This document shows positions 11,240-22,935 of a DNA stretch of 64,000 nt, piece after piece. The stretch lies in NCBI GenBank assembly GCA_949775045.1, contig OX459106.1, positions 4,831,384 through 4,895,383 on the forward strand, read 5' to 3'. Every line of letters starts with the position of its first letter. Position 1 is the first letter of the stretch. Made by a program: the position numbers and the translations under genes. Below the pieces are notes generated by a model. The model saw only the letters and a list, made by a program, of their open reading frames with translations, was not told the DNA's origin and made no database searches. The DNA is from Metridium senile (taxonomy: Eukaryota > Cnidaria > Anthozoa > Actiniaria > Metridiidae).

Positions 11240-12880
11240 GTTTGGACTGGACCCAAAAAAAGCCGTAGATTGACTGGACTATAACTATCATTGAGGTATG
11301 TGAACGAGCTTTATGTTCTTTAGAGAATTTAAAAAAAAAAAATGTTGCATTGTATTCTCACAACCTTTTCTGTATTCTCTCGTGAGTTTTTGTAATTATA
11401 TTGATTTGATTTTCTCAACATTTGCTTGTCAAAATGTTTGCAAAACAACCAATATGCTCGCCACTTAGTTTTCTCTCAGTCGGTTTTTGTTTATTGTATC
11501 GCATTCTATAAATGTTTTGGTCAATTCAGGATCGTACAAACGTTTCACCTGCTTTTTGCCATAACACAAATTTGAAAAAAAAAATGATTTCACGACGCCG
11601 GTCCAGAAAAAATATTGTATTGCCCGTGGTCGTCACAGGAAAATTACGGCCCTCTCGCGAGAGCGGATTAGCTAATCAGAGCGCATATAATAAACAAATT
11701 TAGTGCATTCATTCTTTTTTTTTATCTAAATACCATTAATTATTTAATTATTTGGGGTTGTTTTGCTTACAGTCGAACGCAATCGAATGTTCGATTGCAA
11801 TCGAATTTCTCAAAAACTTTTGTGAATTCGATTTCGTTCGAGTGCCGAATCAGGCCAATCATACTGATAATTTCGTTCGATTGCGTCCCAATATCAGTTA
11901 ACAGCTAAATTTTAGCAATTTTCTCAGTTATCAGTTAAATTTTTCGGTTCTCAGTTAAGCCAAGCATTAATTATTAATTCTTATGTTTAATAATTAACAA
12001 AAACATATGCGGTTAATTATACAGTACTTTTTACCTCAAATTCACATGACAAATCTGTTTTTCGCCATCAGCAGACATATTACAGGTACTACAATGACAA
12101 CATATAACATTTTATTACTTCACATGCTGCAATTTTGAAGTGAAATGCCCTAAAAGACAAATTTATTAATTAAAAGCAAAGAAATATCAGCTAACAGTTT
12201 CTTGTCAATATCAGCTAAAAAGACACGAAATTATCAGTTAACAGTTAATTTTTAACTATGGATGGCAAAATATCACACTTTAAAGATCGACGGACCAAAG
12301 TGGAAAGAAAGACCAGAAATGCGTACTTTCAAGTAGAATGTTGGGCGACAAATTAATGTATAGGTATAAAATTATAGTACAAGTTTTAACCTACACGCTA
12401 CTTTGTGCATTGAATTATATTAGCAGACTATTAGACGCCTTCGATCGTCAAGTAATTAAAACGCCGTGCTTAATATCAGCAATTTTGAGTGCGAACTTCT
12501 CGCAATTCATCATAGAATCAAATACCATCATATCAACAATCATTGACAAAAGTGTTGGCACGAATGTGATAAAGTAATTTTAGCACTGCTGAAATTCTAC
12601 TTCTCCCCCCACCCCCCTTCGCAATGTTGAGGAGGGAGTCATTGTTTGGTGCTTGTGTAGTTGACCTGTCAATGCGCTATCATTTCACACCAACATTGAT
12701 GTGGGGGGAAGGGGGGGAAATTTTTTATAATTAAAATAAATGAAGTAGTCACTATGAGATAAAATACTAAAATCGTGCCAACTACTTTTGACAATGATTG
12801 AAGTATTAAATAACAACTTAATTAACTCGTACACGATCTTTCACAAACTTGCTTTACAACTCGAGTGTTTTGAACGCGTA
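11240..12880. other. Non-coding AT-rich stretch
   Basis: It holds scattered copies of TTCGATTGC/GCAATCGAA words (11770-11890, also seen at 38820-38980) and of TCAGTTAACAG words (11890-12250). Both look like decayed short tandem repeats. No supportable gene. Confidence 0.45.
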
Positions 12881-13200
12881 GTATGCTGACAAATACCATC
12901 ATATCAAGTATTAAATAAGAACTTAACTCGTAAATAATCGTGGAGTGGTTTAATAAACACTCGACGGACTTTCACAAACTTTACAACTCGTGTATTTTGA
13001 ACGCGAAGTATGCTGACAAATACAATTACATCCAGTATTGAATAATAACTTAACTCGTACATGATCGTGGAGTGGTTTAATAAACATTCGACGAACTTTC
13101 ACAAACTTTACTATTCGAGTAATTTGAACGCGGAGTATGCTGACGAATACAATCATATCCAGTCAGTTAAATAAGAACTTAACTCGTAAATATCTCGCGG
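12880..13200. repeat. 127-bp tandem repeat, about 2.5 copies
   Basis: GTATGCTGAC occurs at 12881, 13008 and 13135, a constant 127-bp period. Each is preceded by TTTGAACGCG and followed by the AACTTAACTCGTA block. Non-coding. Confidence 0.85.
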
Positions 13201-13239
13201 AAAGGTTTAGTAAATACGCGAGAAACTTTCACGAAAATG

Positions 13240-14000
13240 TTTCCGATGGTAATACATTTGGTGAGGGCACCTCTCAAGCCGTCTCGTAATATATGCATAG
13301 AATAACGTACACAGGAAACCAAATTTGATAATTTCACCATCTGTCACCATGGTAATACATTTGGTGAGGGCACCCTTCAAGAAGTCTGATAATATATGTA
13401 TAGAATAACACAGGGAGACCAATTTGATAATTTCACCATCTGTCACCAACTGTTACCGATGGTAATACATTTGGTGAGGGCAACCTTCAAGCTGTCTCGT
13501 AATATATGCATAGATTAACACAGGAAACCCAATTTGAGAATTTCACCATCTGTCACCAACTGTTACCGATGGTAATACATTTGGTGAGGGCACCCTTGAA
13601 GCAGTATGATAATATATGCAAAGAATAACACAGAGAGACCAATTTGAGAATTTCATCAACTGTAACCGATGGTAATACATTTGTGAGGGAAGAGGCTTCT
13701 GTTCAACTTCTCGAAGGGTGACATCAATGAGCTACCATCCAGAACAGTTGGTGACATTTTCAAATTGGTCTCCCTGTGTTAATGTCCTTGCATATATTAT
13801 CAGATGTCTTGAAGGATGCCCTCACCAAATGTATTACCATCTTAACAGTTCGTGACAGATGGTGAAATTTTCAAATTGGGTTCCCTGTGTTATGCTCCTT
13901 GCATATATTATCAGATTTCTTGAAGGGTGCCCTCACCAAATGTATTACCATCGGTAACAGTTGATGACAGATGGTGAAATGTTCCAATTGGTTACACTGT
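13240..14000. repeat. About 110-bp repeat array that flips orientation
   Basis: GGTAATACATTTGGTGAGGG appears four to five times in the forward sense between 13248 and 13690. Its reverse complement, CCTCACCAAATGTATTACC, appears twice between 13800 and 13960. The array therefore consists of head-to-tail units that turn around near 13740. Confidence 0.85.
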
Positions 14001-14264
14001 GTTTTTGTAGTTCTTATAAAAAGACACAACTGGTGATACATTTGGTAAAGTAGGGGGCGAAAAATTGTTGTCAATTAAAATTGTTAAAGACTCTAATTGT
14101 AAATTCCATTACTTTTTATAACAGTTGACATATCTAATATGCATAAACAGATAATGATATGCATAAAACGTACATATTAATTAACTTCACCAACTGCTAC
14201 AGATGGTAAATTAGAATTTACCATCCCTATGAGGTCGTGGATTTTGTACAACCCTCGCTTGGTA

Positions 14265-15300
14265 TTATCGATTTGGTATGTGTTATCCATTTGGTATGTA
14301 CTATCGATTGGTATGTGTTATCGGTTTGGTATGTATTATCGATTCGGTATATGTACTATCGATTTGCTATGTACTATCGATTTGGTATATGTATTATCGA
14401 TTTGCTATGTATTATTGATTTGCTATGTATTATCGATTTTGTATGTAATACCGAGTTGTAATTGGTAACGACTATCAATTTGCATTGATATGTACTATCG
14501 ATTTGATATGTGTTATCGATTTGGTATGTACTATCGATTTGGTATATATGTACTATCGATTTGGTATGTGTTATCGATTTGGTATGTACTTTCGATTTGG
14601 TATGCATCATCGATTTGGTATGTACTATCGATTTGGTATGTACTATCGATTTGGTATGTACTATCGATTTGGTATATATGTACTATCGATTTGGTATGTG
14701 TTATCGATTTGGTATGTACTTTCGATTTGGTATGCATCATCGATTTGGTATGTACTATCGATTTGGTATGTACTATCGATTTGGTATGTACTATCGATTT
14801 GGTATGTACTATCGATTTGGTATGCATCATCGATTTGGTATGTACTATCGATTTGGTATGCATCATCGATTTGGTATGTACTATCGATTTGGTATGTACT
14901 ATCGATTTGGTATGCATCATCGATTTGGTATGTACTATCGATTTGGTATGTACTATCGATTTGGTATGTACTTTCGATTTGGTATGCATCATCGATTTGG
15001 TATGTACTATCGATTTGGTATGTACTATCGATTTGGTATGTACTATCGATTTGGTATGTACTATCGATTTGGTATGTACTATCGATTTGGTATGTACTAT
15101 CGATTTGGTATGTACTATCGATTTGGTATGTACTATCGATTTGGTATGTACTATCGATTTGGTATGTACTATCGATTTGGTATGTACTATCGATTTGGTA
15201 TGTACTATCGATTTGGTATGTACTATCGATTTGGTATGTACTATCGAGCTGGTACATGTGTGTATTATCGATTTTTTATGTATTATCGATTTGATATGTG
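14265..15300. repeat. 18-bp satellite (TATGTACTATCGATTTGG)n
   Basis: Roughly 55 head-to-tail copies of an 18-bp unit, degenerate at the left end and almost perfectly homogeneous from about 15000 to 15240. Each unit contains the palindrome ATCGAT. Because 18 is a multiple of three and the unit lacks stops in most frames, the array stays open in several frames on both strands, giving spurious long open frames. Confidence 0.97.
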
Positions 15301-15895
15301 CCATTGGGGTTGGTAACAAGCGGATTTCACACGGACAAAATATGTTTAAGTGTTTTTTCATGCATGCACCACTTAAAGGAAGCAGATGTATCGGAATGAT
15401 CACATGCTAGACGACAAGCGATGGTAGTGAAGCGCACAAAAATTCACCGGTGTCGCAATTCTCTCTTCGCCTTTGGTGAAATTTGGTATTCCATAACTCC
15501 ATTTTCCTTCTCAAGTATATTAAGGCCTGGGTTTAGCCGAATTTGCATATAATTTATGTTTTAAGAAGCTATTGACCTATATATGGTGATAATTCTTAAG
15601 AGAGGATGTCACGAAGAATCAAACAAAATCTCGATTCACCGGCAGCATTCAAAAATTCGAATCGGCTCATATTTTGGTATTAGGTAGGCCCTAAGGTAAA
15701 ACAAATCAGGATATATTTAGTTTGCTGAAAAATTATTTTGTTTTCGAGAAAATCGATAAAATGTATTTCACGCATAATTAACGCTGTTCGAGGGTCGAAT
15801 TATAGCCCATGTTTGGAGGTCTCGCTTGACCTGGCAAAATATTATAACAACCATCTAATCTCATAAACTTTTAAAGCATTATTTTAAGGATGTTA

Positions 15896-16782
15896 TCACG
15901 CCGGGCACAAACGGCCCCCCAAAAGGCACAATAAAATGTCACAATTTTCCGTTATTTACGAATATTTTAATAAATTATCGTCTTTGTGTTCTGAAATTTT
16001 CAGTGATTGTAATATGGAGGTAGCGAAAATTTTTGAGAAATTATTTGAATGTTTTCTCGTCATTATGACGTCATAATAAAATGTTACAGTAGTCGAAAAA
16101 AATCAATTTTACCGCTAGATACGATTTAAGGATGAATTTTATAAGCCAGTAAGATGTAAAACACGTTATCGAAATTTTCATCAATTTTTGGTAACTGGAA
16201 CTTGAGATATGAGGGATTTTATGATTTTGATGACGTCATCTAATATGACGTCACAGAAAATAGTAAAATATCATTATATATAATCAGTAACAGAAATTCT
16301 AACATAATCCCATTCAATAGTCGATTTTTAGTAGATATAGCTTATAAAATCATCGATATCCCAGAAAAGGGCTGCATAACATATCTTTAAAGATATTTGT
16401 GACGTCATAATGACGTAGCAGGGATTTACTCAATTTTTCAACATCAATTTATAGCCCTCTAACTGCAAAAATCAAAATTCTAAAATCATACGATTTTCCA
16501 GCGTTCTTATATCTTTTCATTAGCAGTAAAATTAGAGAGAAATGTTTTGAAATGATAAAAATGTACCAAGCGAAATGTTTTTCCAAAGGTTTTATTAAGT
16601 TTTTTTCCCGCAAAATTTTCGCGGGAAAAATTCTGGAGGTTAAAATCGCCATAGCTCAAGTTTCCATCGCCCAAATTAAAAACGGTTTTCAGTTTTATAG
16701 TCCTTAGCAGAAGTGGAGTGATATTTGATGCAAAATAGAAATTTCATCATGAGCGCTTTTTAGGTCGTTTGCGCCCGCCGTG
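15896..16782. mobile_element. 0.9 kb insert in the left arm of the 9.3 kb transposon
   Basis: The right arm (about 24570-24600) has the uninterrupted sequence AAGGATGTTA then AAATTCAGATTC (reverse strand), showing exactly where this segment entered. Its ends are imperfect inverted repeats (CGCCGGGCACAAACGGCC against CGGCGGGCGCAAACGACC). It contains five TGACGTCA-like words at 16065-16400 and no convincing coding frame. Confidence 0.65.
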
Positions 16783-18146
16783 TATGGACAAAATTCAGAT
16801 TCTTTCTTTGAATTTGAAATGAAGTATTTATTTTTTCCGTTGAGCACCTCGACGCCATGTTATAAACTAAGGTCACTTCAAAAAATTATTTTCCTATGTG
16901 CGAAGTGAAATAAACGCTCGAAATTTAAAATTTAGTAAGCAGAAGGAAGATACTTGTAGCTGGTATGGTTCTTTTTCTGGGGTTTTTGTGCTGCTCTCCG
17001 TACGAGAGCTCTTAGTTTACTGAAATTTCGTTCTACAGCGATGTCGGCAACTTAAAAGATAATGAGGAATATGCGATATCTTAACGTATTAAATTGAAAG
17101 AAAAAGAATAAAATGCTTTAAGAAAAGTACTAAAAGAAGTCACGATATAATTAATGCCTATATTGTATTTGCAGCCATTTATATATTGTCGAAATTGTCG
17201 ATCATTACGCTTAGTCTTTCTCACTGTCCGGACGCAGACTAGTCACGCGACGGAATTCTTATATTGTCGCATTTTTCATTTAATACTGAATTACAATCAG
17301 TCGGGACAGAGCATTTTTTATTAGATTTGTTTATTCCTAGGTGTCTATTATTTGTTTAAGGTGTTAAAAAGTCGAGGTTTTTATTTGAGTACATCAGTAG
17401 AATGTTATGATTGGCCGGTAATAGACAGTCAGTTTGAGCATAGTTAACACTAGTAAATCGATCACTTGTTTGATGTATTCTTATCTGTTTTTTTTTATGT
17501 CTTGATCTTGGGTTTGACTTCCAGCGAAACAAGAATGGTATTTGATAGATATGGATGCATCGATAGTAAAACTTTTATTATGTAATTCAGAATGAAGACA
17601 ATATCTTATTACTAGTGATAATTAAGCCCATATTGGTCACGCAACGAACTATCATCATATCCTCATGAACACCTAGTTAAAAACTCGGGTTAAAACGCGT
17701 TTCCATTAAAAAGAAAACAAAAGTTTCGCCTGGTGCTTAATGATGATTTTGGGTACATGGTAGTATAGAAAAATAAAGAAAAAATAGAGTGAAATGAATG
17801 GGTTGACGGACAATGAAAGCGAACACAGACAATTATGAATACTTACACCTGTCAATTCATATCAATGCAATTAGTTAATAAACAACATCCTGAGTGGTCC
17901 GGCGTTTGGCGCCGGTAAAAAAAAATACGTTTAAAGCAGATAGAAAATTGAATTGTACACGGTTAAAAGATTTACCTGAACCTACTGGAATATGATATCC
18001 CGTTTTGAAAAAACTCAGTTGCGAGTCCAGTTTACCTATTCCTCAGTCAGTTTCAAACCGAGTCAGTAATTTTGATTTCGACAGGCCATGGCTACAGATG
18101 ATCGCTGGTACCTAAACCAAGTTTTAAGCGATGACGTGAACTTATT

Positions 18147-18345
18147 ACGGTGGCCCACAAGTGTCACGGCAAAACTTTATTACTCACGGCAAATCTTTTA
18201 TTATACACGGCAAATCTTTATTACTCACGGCAAATCTTATATTACTCACGGCAAATCTTTTATTATTCACGGCAAATCTTTTATTATTCACGGCAAATCT
18301 TTTATTATTCACGGCAAATATTTTATTACTCACGGCAAAACTTAC
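18147..18345 (+). repeat. Left terminal inverted repeat of the 4.6 kb transposon
   Basis: Outer 17 bp ACGGTGGCCCACAAGTG followed by about eight tandem units containing CACGGCAAA. The mate is at 22575-22777 on the other strand. The sub-repeat number differs between the ends. Confidence 0.85.
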
Positions 18346-18506
18346 TAAAAGCAAAACTGGAGTTGCGGTATTCCTGTGTTTCTCAGGCGACCTGGTCGCT
18401 GTGCTTTTTGCACGTGGCGTTGGTTGTTGTTTTGGTGGTGTGTTTATGGTCGTACATTTCACTGGCACTGGACGTGAAGAATCATATTTGTCTCTTGAAA
18501 GAAGTG

Positions 18507-21288
18507 ATGATGATGTCCCAAGAAGATGATAAGTATCATTTTGTGTAAGTACTTGTTGCTTCAAGCTTTACTCGCATCAACCTCAACCATGCGACCACAA
18601 CGTCAACATGCCAGTATTGTAATATAGCTGAAATAAGCTTATTTTTCATTTTTTCTCAATTGTTTAGATTTTGCACTTCGTGTTCTGCAAAAGTAAAAGC
18701 AACGTATAAGTACTGTTGGAGCTGTGGGGTTGGCGTTATAACAAGCCCTCAAGGTGGCCTTCAAGAACCTGGAAGTGCAGTCTCAACTAAGCCTATAAAA
18801 CCAACTTTTGGAAGACCATTATTATCAATGGAGTCGTTTAAAAGATTGAAAGCTAGTCAATACAGGAATATTGTGACGAAAAAAGTTAAGGTCTCTGATC
18901 CAAATAAGATAGTAACCATCAACATCGGGCTAAAAAAAATGGTGAATGGTGACCTCAAGTCAGTTTGGGGAAAGCGATTACCAGTAAGTGTTCAAAAATC
19001 AGCAAATTACGAGCTGATCCTTGAAAAAGGGATTGGAAAATACAAGGCATTCAACTCAAGGACATTTGATGACACACTCAAATATGTATTATTATATGAT
19101 GATGGCAGTCATGCTACACTGCTTCCTGGCAGCACTGATGTTTTCCATCTTGAAAAATACAAAACAGAACTGGGAAAAGACTTCAAACGAATTACTCTTT
19201 TCCTGTGCCCCGAAGATGAGTTTAAAGAAGTAGAGGGATTTGACTTTGATGAGGAAGATGAGGTCGATGAGAAACCTGACTGTGAAAAAAATGAAGTAGA
19301 AGGATTGGACTTTGAAGATGAGGTCGATGACTGTGAAAAAAAGGTAACTAACTACACAAAAGCTTTTTAAGATTAAAATTAGTTACAATAATGTCAAATG
19401 TCAGATTTTTAGTAAAACCTACTTGTATAGTGTACCCTATACTCCAGGAGTATTTTGGTCTGGTTCAGTATAATTCACAATGAATGACTTTCATTGGCCC
19501 ACCGTTTAGTCTATGCATAGTTACCAAGTAGCCCACCCCTATACAATGCACAACAATTACCCCCAAATAACCACAGTGTATTGCTTGATTTTTTTCTTGG
19601 CCCAACCCTTTTTTCATGCTCAAAAATGATGGCCCAACCCACCCTTGTTTCTAGCCCACCCCACCCTATACTTTATGACCAGTCCCTTACAAGTTCAGAC
19701 AAGAAGCTACTTGTAAAGAGAATCTCTGGTGCCCAACTACTGTTACCTGTATAGACTTTGTCACTTTGGTAAAATAGTAACTTTTGGATCTGTGGTACAG
19801 TATCTGTATCATGACCACTAGGATGTATTTTAAAACTTTGTGTTTATGCACTGTGGTTCAAGTCATGTTTATTTTCAGGAAGAAGATCCTGGTTGTCACG
19901 AAAGTGCACAACAGTCAAGTACTGTTACAGTAAGTAATTCAACTTGTTACTGATTTTGGTATTGTATCTTTACTTAAATATTGAGTATGGGAATGTCCTT
20001 ATTTGGAATATCTTTCTTACTCTTCTTATTGATTTTGGCTGCACTTTATAAACCCTACTCAAAAAGCCATAGAAATGAACATGTCTTCGTATTGTTTCAA
20101 ATTAGAAAGGTTTGTATAAGAACTAAGGCTGCTTGTCAAACTTGTTTTCATGTTTTTAACACATTTTATTAGCTTAAAATTAAATCTATAGATATTTGCC
20201 TTCCTTCAAATTTGAAACAATTTGTGTATTTACCTACACTGGTGATGTTTCAGTTGTTCACAAAGCATTCTCTATTTATGTTTATGATTATGATTTATAC
20301 AAAAATATGCAAATTATCTTTTGCACAGGGTCTATCACAATTAGGAAATTCGAATATTTTTTTTCTGTTATGTTTTCAGTATGGCCAAGGTGCACAAGTA
20401 CCAACCAGTGATAAAGTAAGTTTAAAGGAAGCTGGAATTAAGTTACATGCATATGGACTTAAATTACTATTATTATTTGTAAAAGAGCAACACACACATA
20501 CCATTGAGGTTGCCTGTTGTCAGCTTTGGAATGTACACAGTTATTATATTGACTACATGTAGGTCACAATTAACTATCACAGTAACAGCTAATTGACTTA
20601 TACCCCTTAACTCCAAGAAAAGAGATCAGTTTACCAAAACCAAAATCAGTTTACACAAGATTAAATAACTATCATTTTATCTTTTTTATTTTTAGATTAA
20701 TTGCATATACATCTCATTCATTTTGTAATCTAGGAAAGAGTCGAAAGAAACACATGTCTACTTGTCAAGAAAAACATCTACCCTGAATTTACAAGTGTAA
20801 ACACATCCTTGTATTCTGGTGAAAAAAGTACATGTGTGACAAGTGGGTGGTCACAAACATATCATTCTAGGTCATTAGACTGTAAAGAAGAATCAGAAGA
20901 GGAATATCATCCATGCAATGATATTTTCACTTTGACATCCCTTACGATAGGCGAAAGCACCTACTTAAGGCCATTGGTTTCAGAGGAATCATCTGATGAT
21001 TCTTTTACATTTCCAATGGAAAACAACTGTAATAGTGAACCAAGGATCCTGCATGGGCCAGAAATCATTAATGGGTATGAAGGAAAACAGCTATTTATGG
21101 GTGTAATAACTAACTTCCATAATGAAGTAGGGGTCACCTACCATTGGTACATTAATGGTAAAACAATCCTAAGTGGTGCATTTCACCCAATCATCAGGGC
21201 ATCAATGCCTGGAAAATATGTTTGTGAAATTGATTATGGCGACAAGACACTAAAATCAAGTGAAGTAGAAGTAGAAGAGATGCCTTAG
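18507..21288 (+). CDS. Transposon accessory protein: zinc ribbon plus Ig-like domain, five exons
   Basis: Proposed exons: 18507-18544, 18668-19343, 19879-19929, 20380-20415 and 20734-21288 (stop included). All junctions have GT/AG ends, four donors read GTAAGT or GTAACT, and the phases add to an unbroken 451-residue frame. The first exon is the least certain. Seen: C15-x2-C18-x10-C29-x2-C32 zinc ribbon; a conserved-looking globular part (about 60-200) containing YVLLYDDGSHATLLPG and FKRITLFLC; an acidic tail region; then a C-terminal Ig-like domain (about 369-448) with TYHWYINGK, GKYVCEI and a final VEVEE strand. The Ig-like domain lacks the usual first cysteine. It is convergent with the transposase, and an AATAAA follows at 21399. 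The role is unknown; its position between the terminal repeats says it moves with the element. Base composition resembles the transposase gene. Confidence 0.7.
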
Positions 21289-21398
21289 TTAAAGTAATTT
21301 TATACAACACTGTTTTATTGTTAATATTGATTTTTATGCTAGTAAATTGTTTTAACACTCTTATATACTTATAAAACTTTAACTCGCTTAAAGAGTTA

Positions 21399-21414
21399 AA
21401 TAAATATGTTTATT
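21399..21414. terminator. Back-to-back poly(A) signals of the two convergent transposon genes
   Basis: AATAAATATGTTTATT: AATAAA on plus at 21399-21404, about 110 bp after the accessory-gene stop, and AATAAA on minus at 21414-21409, about 80 bp after the transposase stop. The two signals are 4 bp apart, so the transcripts would overlap slightly. Confidence 0.6.
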
Positions 21415-21491
21415 ATTACTGTACACAAAAAAGCCATATGCAGTAGTACTGTTATGTTGACCAAAAATGCTGTTCCATGCAGTTTCAATCT

Positions 21492-22535
21492 TTAAATTAT
21501 TTCACCGTTGATTTTATGAAAACAAAGCTGAGAGTATGCATAATTCCATGTACCACTCTGCACAGGAACAATAAGGTTACCAACACCTCCATGGAACTCT
21601 GGGATAGTAAATAAAGAGTCAGGCCTCCCACCCACTGTCTCATACCTTGATTTTCTAATGTAATGGGTGTTCCAATTATCTCTTGTTTCATCCATCCCCA
21701 CCTGTAGTAACTTGGAAAAACAAAACCATAAGCATTCTCTCTGCAAAGGATCAGCTAGGTTAAGGTCACCATTATCAGCCATATCCTTGAAAAATGATAT
21801 CCACCAAGATGCCTAGTTCTTTATGAAAAAGCTCCACCACCCCTCAATCCGTTGGTTACGGGGAGATGGCACATATTTGTGAGAGTCTGGGTTATTATTG
21901 AAAAATGAGTGTATGCCAGCCATAGTCCCATTTTCTGTTCCCAAGTCAGTATACAGTTGAAGGGGGCATCCATTATACTCAAGAACAGCATCCAAATAAT
22001 ATGCAGCTATGTTATCTGGTAAATTATTCGAGCGTGTGGCATAAAGCCAAAGGACTTTCCTGCTATACCCATCTACACATCCATGTATTGGGAAGCCAAA
22101 ATGCTTTAACTTGTCAAAACCATCGACATGCCAAACCTTATTTGGACCAGGACAGACATACTGTCGTCTACGTAGCTTGTGTGCTTTTCTAGCTTCAACC
22201 CCTTCGGGGTCTAGTTCTCGAACAATTTCTGCCACTTTTTTTCTGGTGACTCTTATTCCTTTTCGCTGTAGAGCATGCCAAACACTGCGGTACCCAACAC
22301 AGCATCCAGGACCATCCATGATTGCCATTATAGCATTTCTTAATTCTTGCGAATCAAACTCAACCATGTTTCTATGAAGTTTGTACTGCTTCAGCTTTCT
22401 TTTAAGTGTGCTCAGACTCGTGTTTATCTCGTGTTGCGTTCTTAACATATGGAGAATTTCCTCATACTCGTATCCTTTATAAAACAAAGATTCGAGAAGT
22501 AACCTCTCATCCACTTCATCCACTTCATCCGCCAT
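21492..22535 (-). pseudogene. Integrase-type (rve-like) DDE transposase, one in-frame stop
   Basis: Single long frame starting MADEVDEVDERL and ending HKINGEII, 347 codons, interrupted by one TAG at 21813-21815. The frame is the same on both sides of the stop, so it is a single substitution and not a frameshift. N-terminal part: a helix-turn-helix-like region with HALQRKGIRVTRKKVAEIVR. Catalytic core: HVDGFDKLK (first Asp), YTDLGTENG (second Asp) and RIEGWW (Glu), with 33 residues between the last two, close to the D35E spacing of retroviral-type integrases and IS3 transposases. Downstream of the stop, WWISFFKDMADNGDL to HYIRKSR continues the domain. It is probably inactive unless the stop is suppressed; the rest is uncorrupted, so inactivation is recent. 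Confidence 0.8.
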
Positions 22536-22574
22536 CTTGAATTTTACAGAGGAATACCGCAACTTCAGTTTTAT

Positions 22575-22777
22575 TTTTGCGAGTTTTGCCGTGAGTAATA
22601 AAAGTTTTGCCGTGAGTAATAAAAGTTTTGTCGTGAATAATAGAACATTTTCCGTGAATAATAAAAGATTTGCCGTGAGTAATAAAAGATTTGCCGTGAG
22701 TAATAAAGATTTGCCGTGTATAATAAAAGTTTTGCCGTGAGTAATAAAGTTTTGCCGTGACACTTGTGGGCCACCGT
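22575..22777 (-). repeat. Right terminal inverted repeat of the 4.6 kb transposon
   Basis: Inverted counterpart of 18147-18345 with TTTGCCGTGAGTAATAAAAG units. It lies directly upstream of the transposase start codon and so probably contains its promoter. Confidence 0.85.
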
Positions 22778-22935
22778 AACTTATTGCCCAAGTTTCAACA
22801 TCTTTAGGCAGCTCAAACACGTTTGCTCGATCGTGTAAGAATCACCGTGGAGAATCAGCTCATATTCCGTTTGAACGTCAGTGAAACCAAGGTGAAAGAA
22901 AAAGAATTAAAGTGCATGTCCCGTCACGTCTTTAA

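Larger units (their letters stand above)
18147..22777. mobile_element. 4.6 kb two-gene DNA transposon, IS3EU-like candidate
   Basis: Terminal inverted repeats of about 200 bp begin ACGGTGGCCCACAAGTG on the left and end with the reverse complement at 22777. A perfect 8-bp direct repeat, AACTTATT, flanks it (18139-18146 and 22778-22785). Each terminal repeat is built of about 21-bp sub-repeats (CACGGCAAATCTTTTATTATT-like). Inside are two convergent genes: a five-exon accessory gene on plus (18507-21288) and an integrase-type DDE transposase on minus (21492-22535). The family name is my inference from the transposase type; the boundaries are read directly. Confidence 0.85.

Noticed and set aside
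14265..15300. CRISPR-like array
   Set aside because: No spacers; simple head-to-tail satellite in a eukaryotic sequence.
14229..15410. Long open frames of about 200-306 codons on both strands
   Set aside because: Produced by an 18-bp satellite whose unit lacks stops in several frames. The peptides are pure six-residue repeats in all frames.
18088..18548. Open frames over the left transposon terminus
   Set aside because: They are translations of the 21-bp terminal sub-repeats. Only the last 38 bases are kept as a possible first exon.
22537..22820. N-terminal extension of the transposase upstream of 22535
   Set aside because: The extension translates terminal repeat units; the ATG at 22535 precedes the first protein-like sequence.
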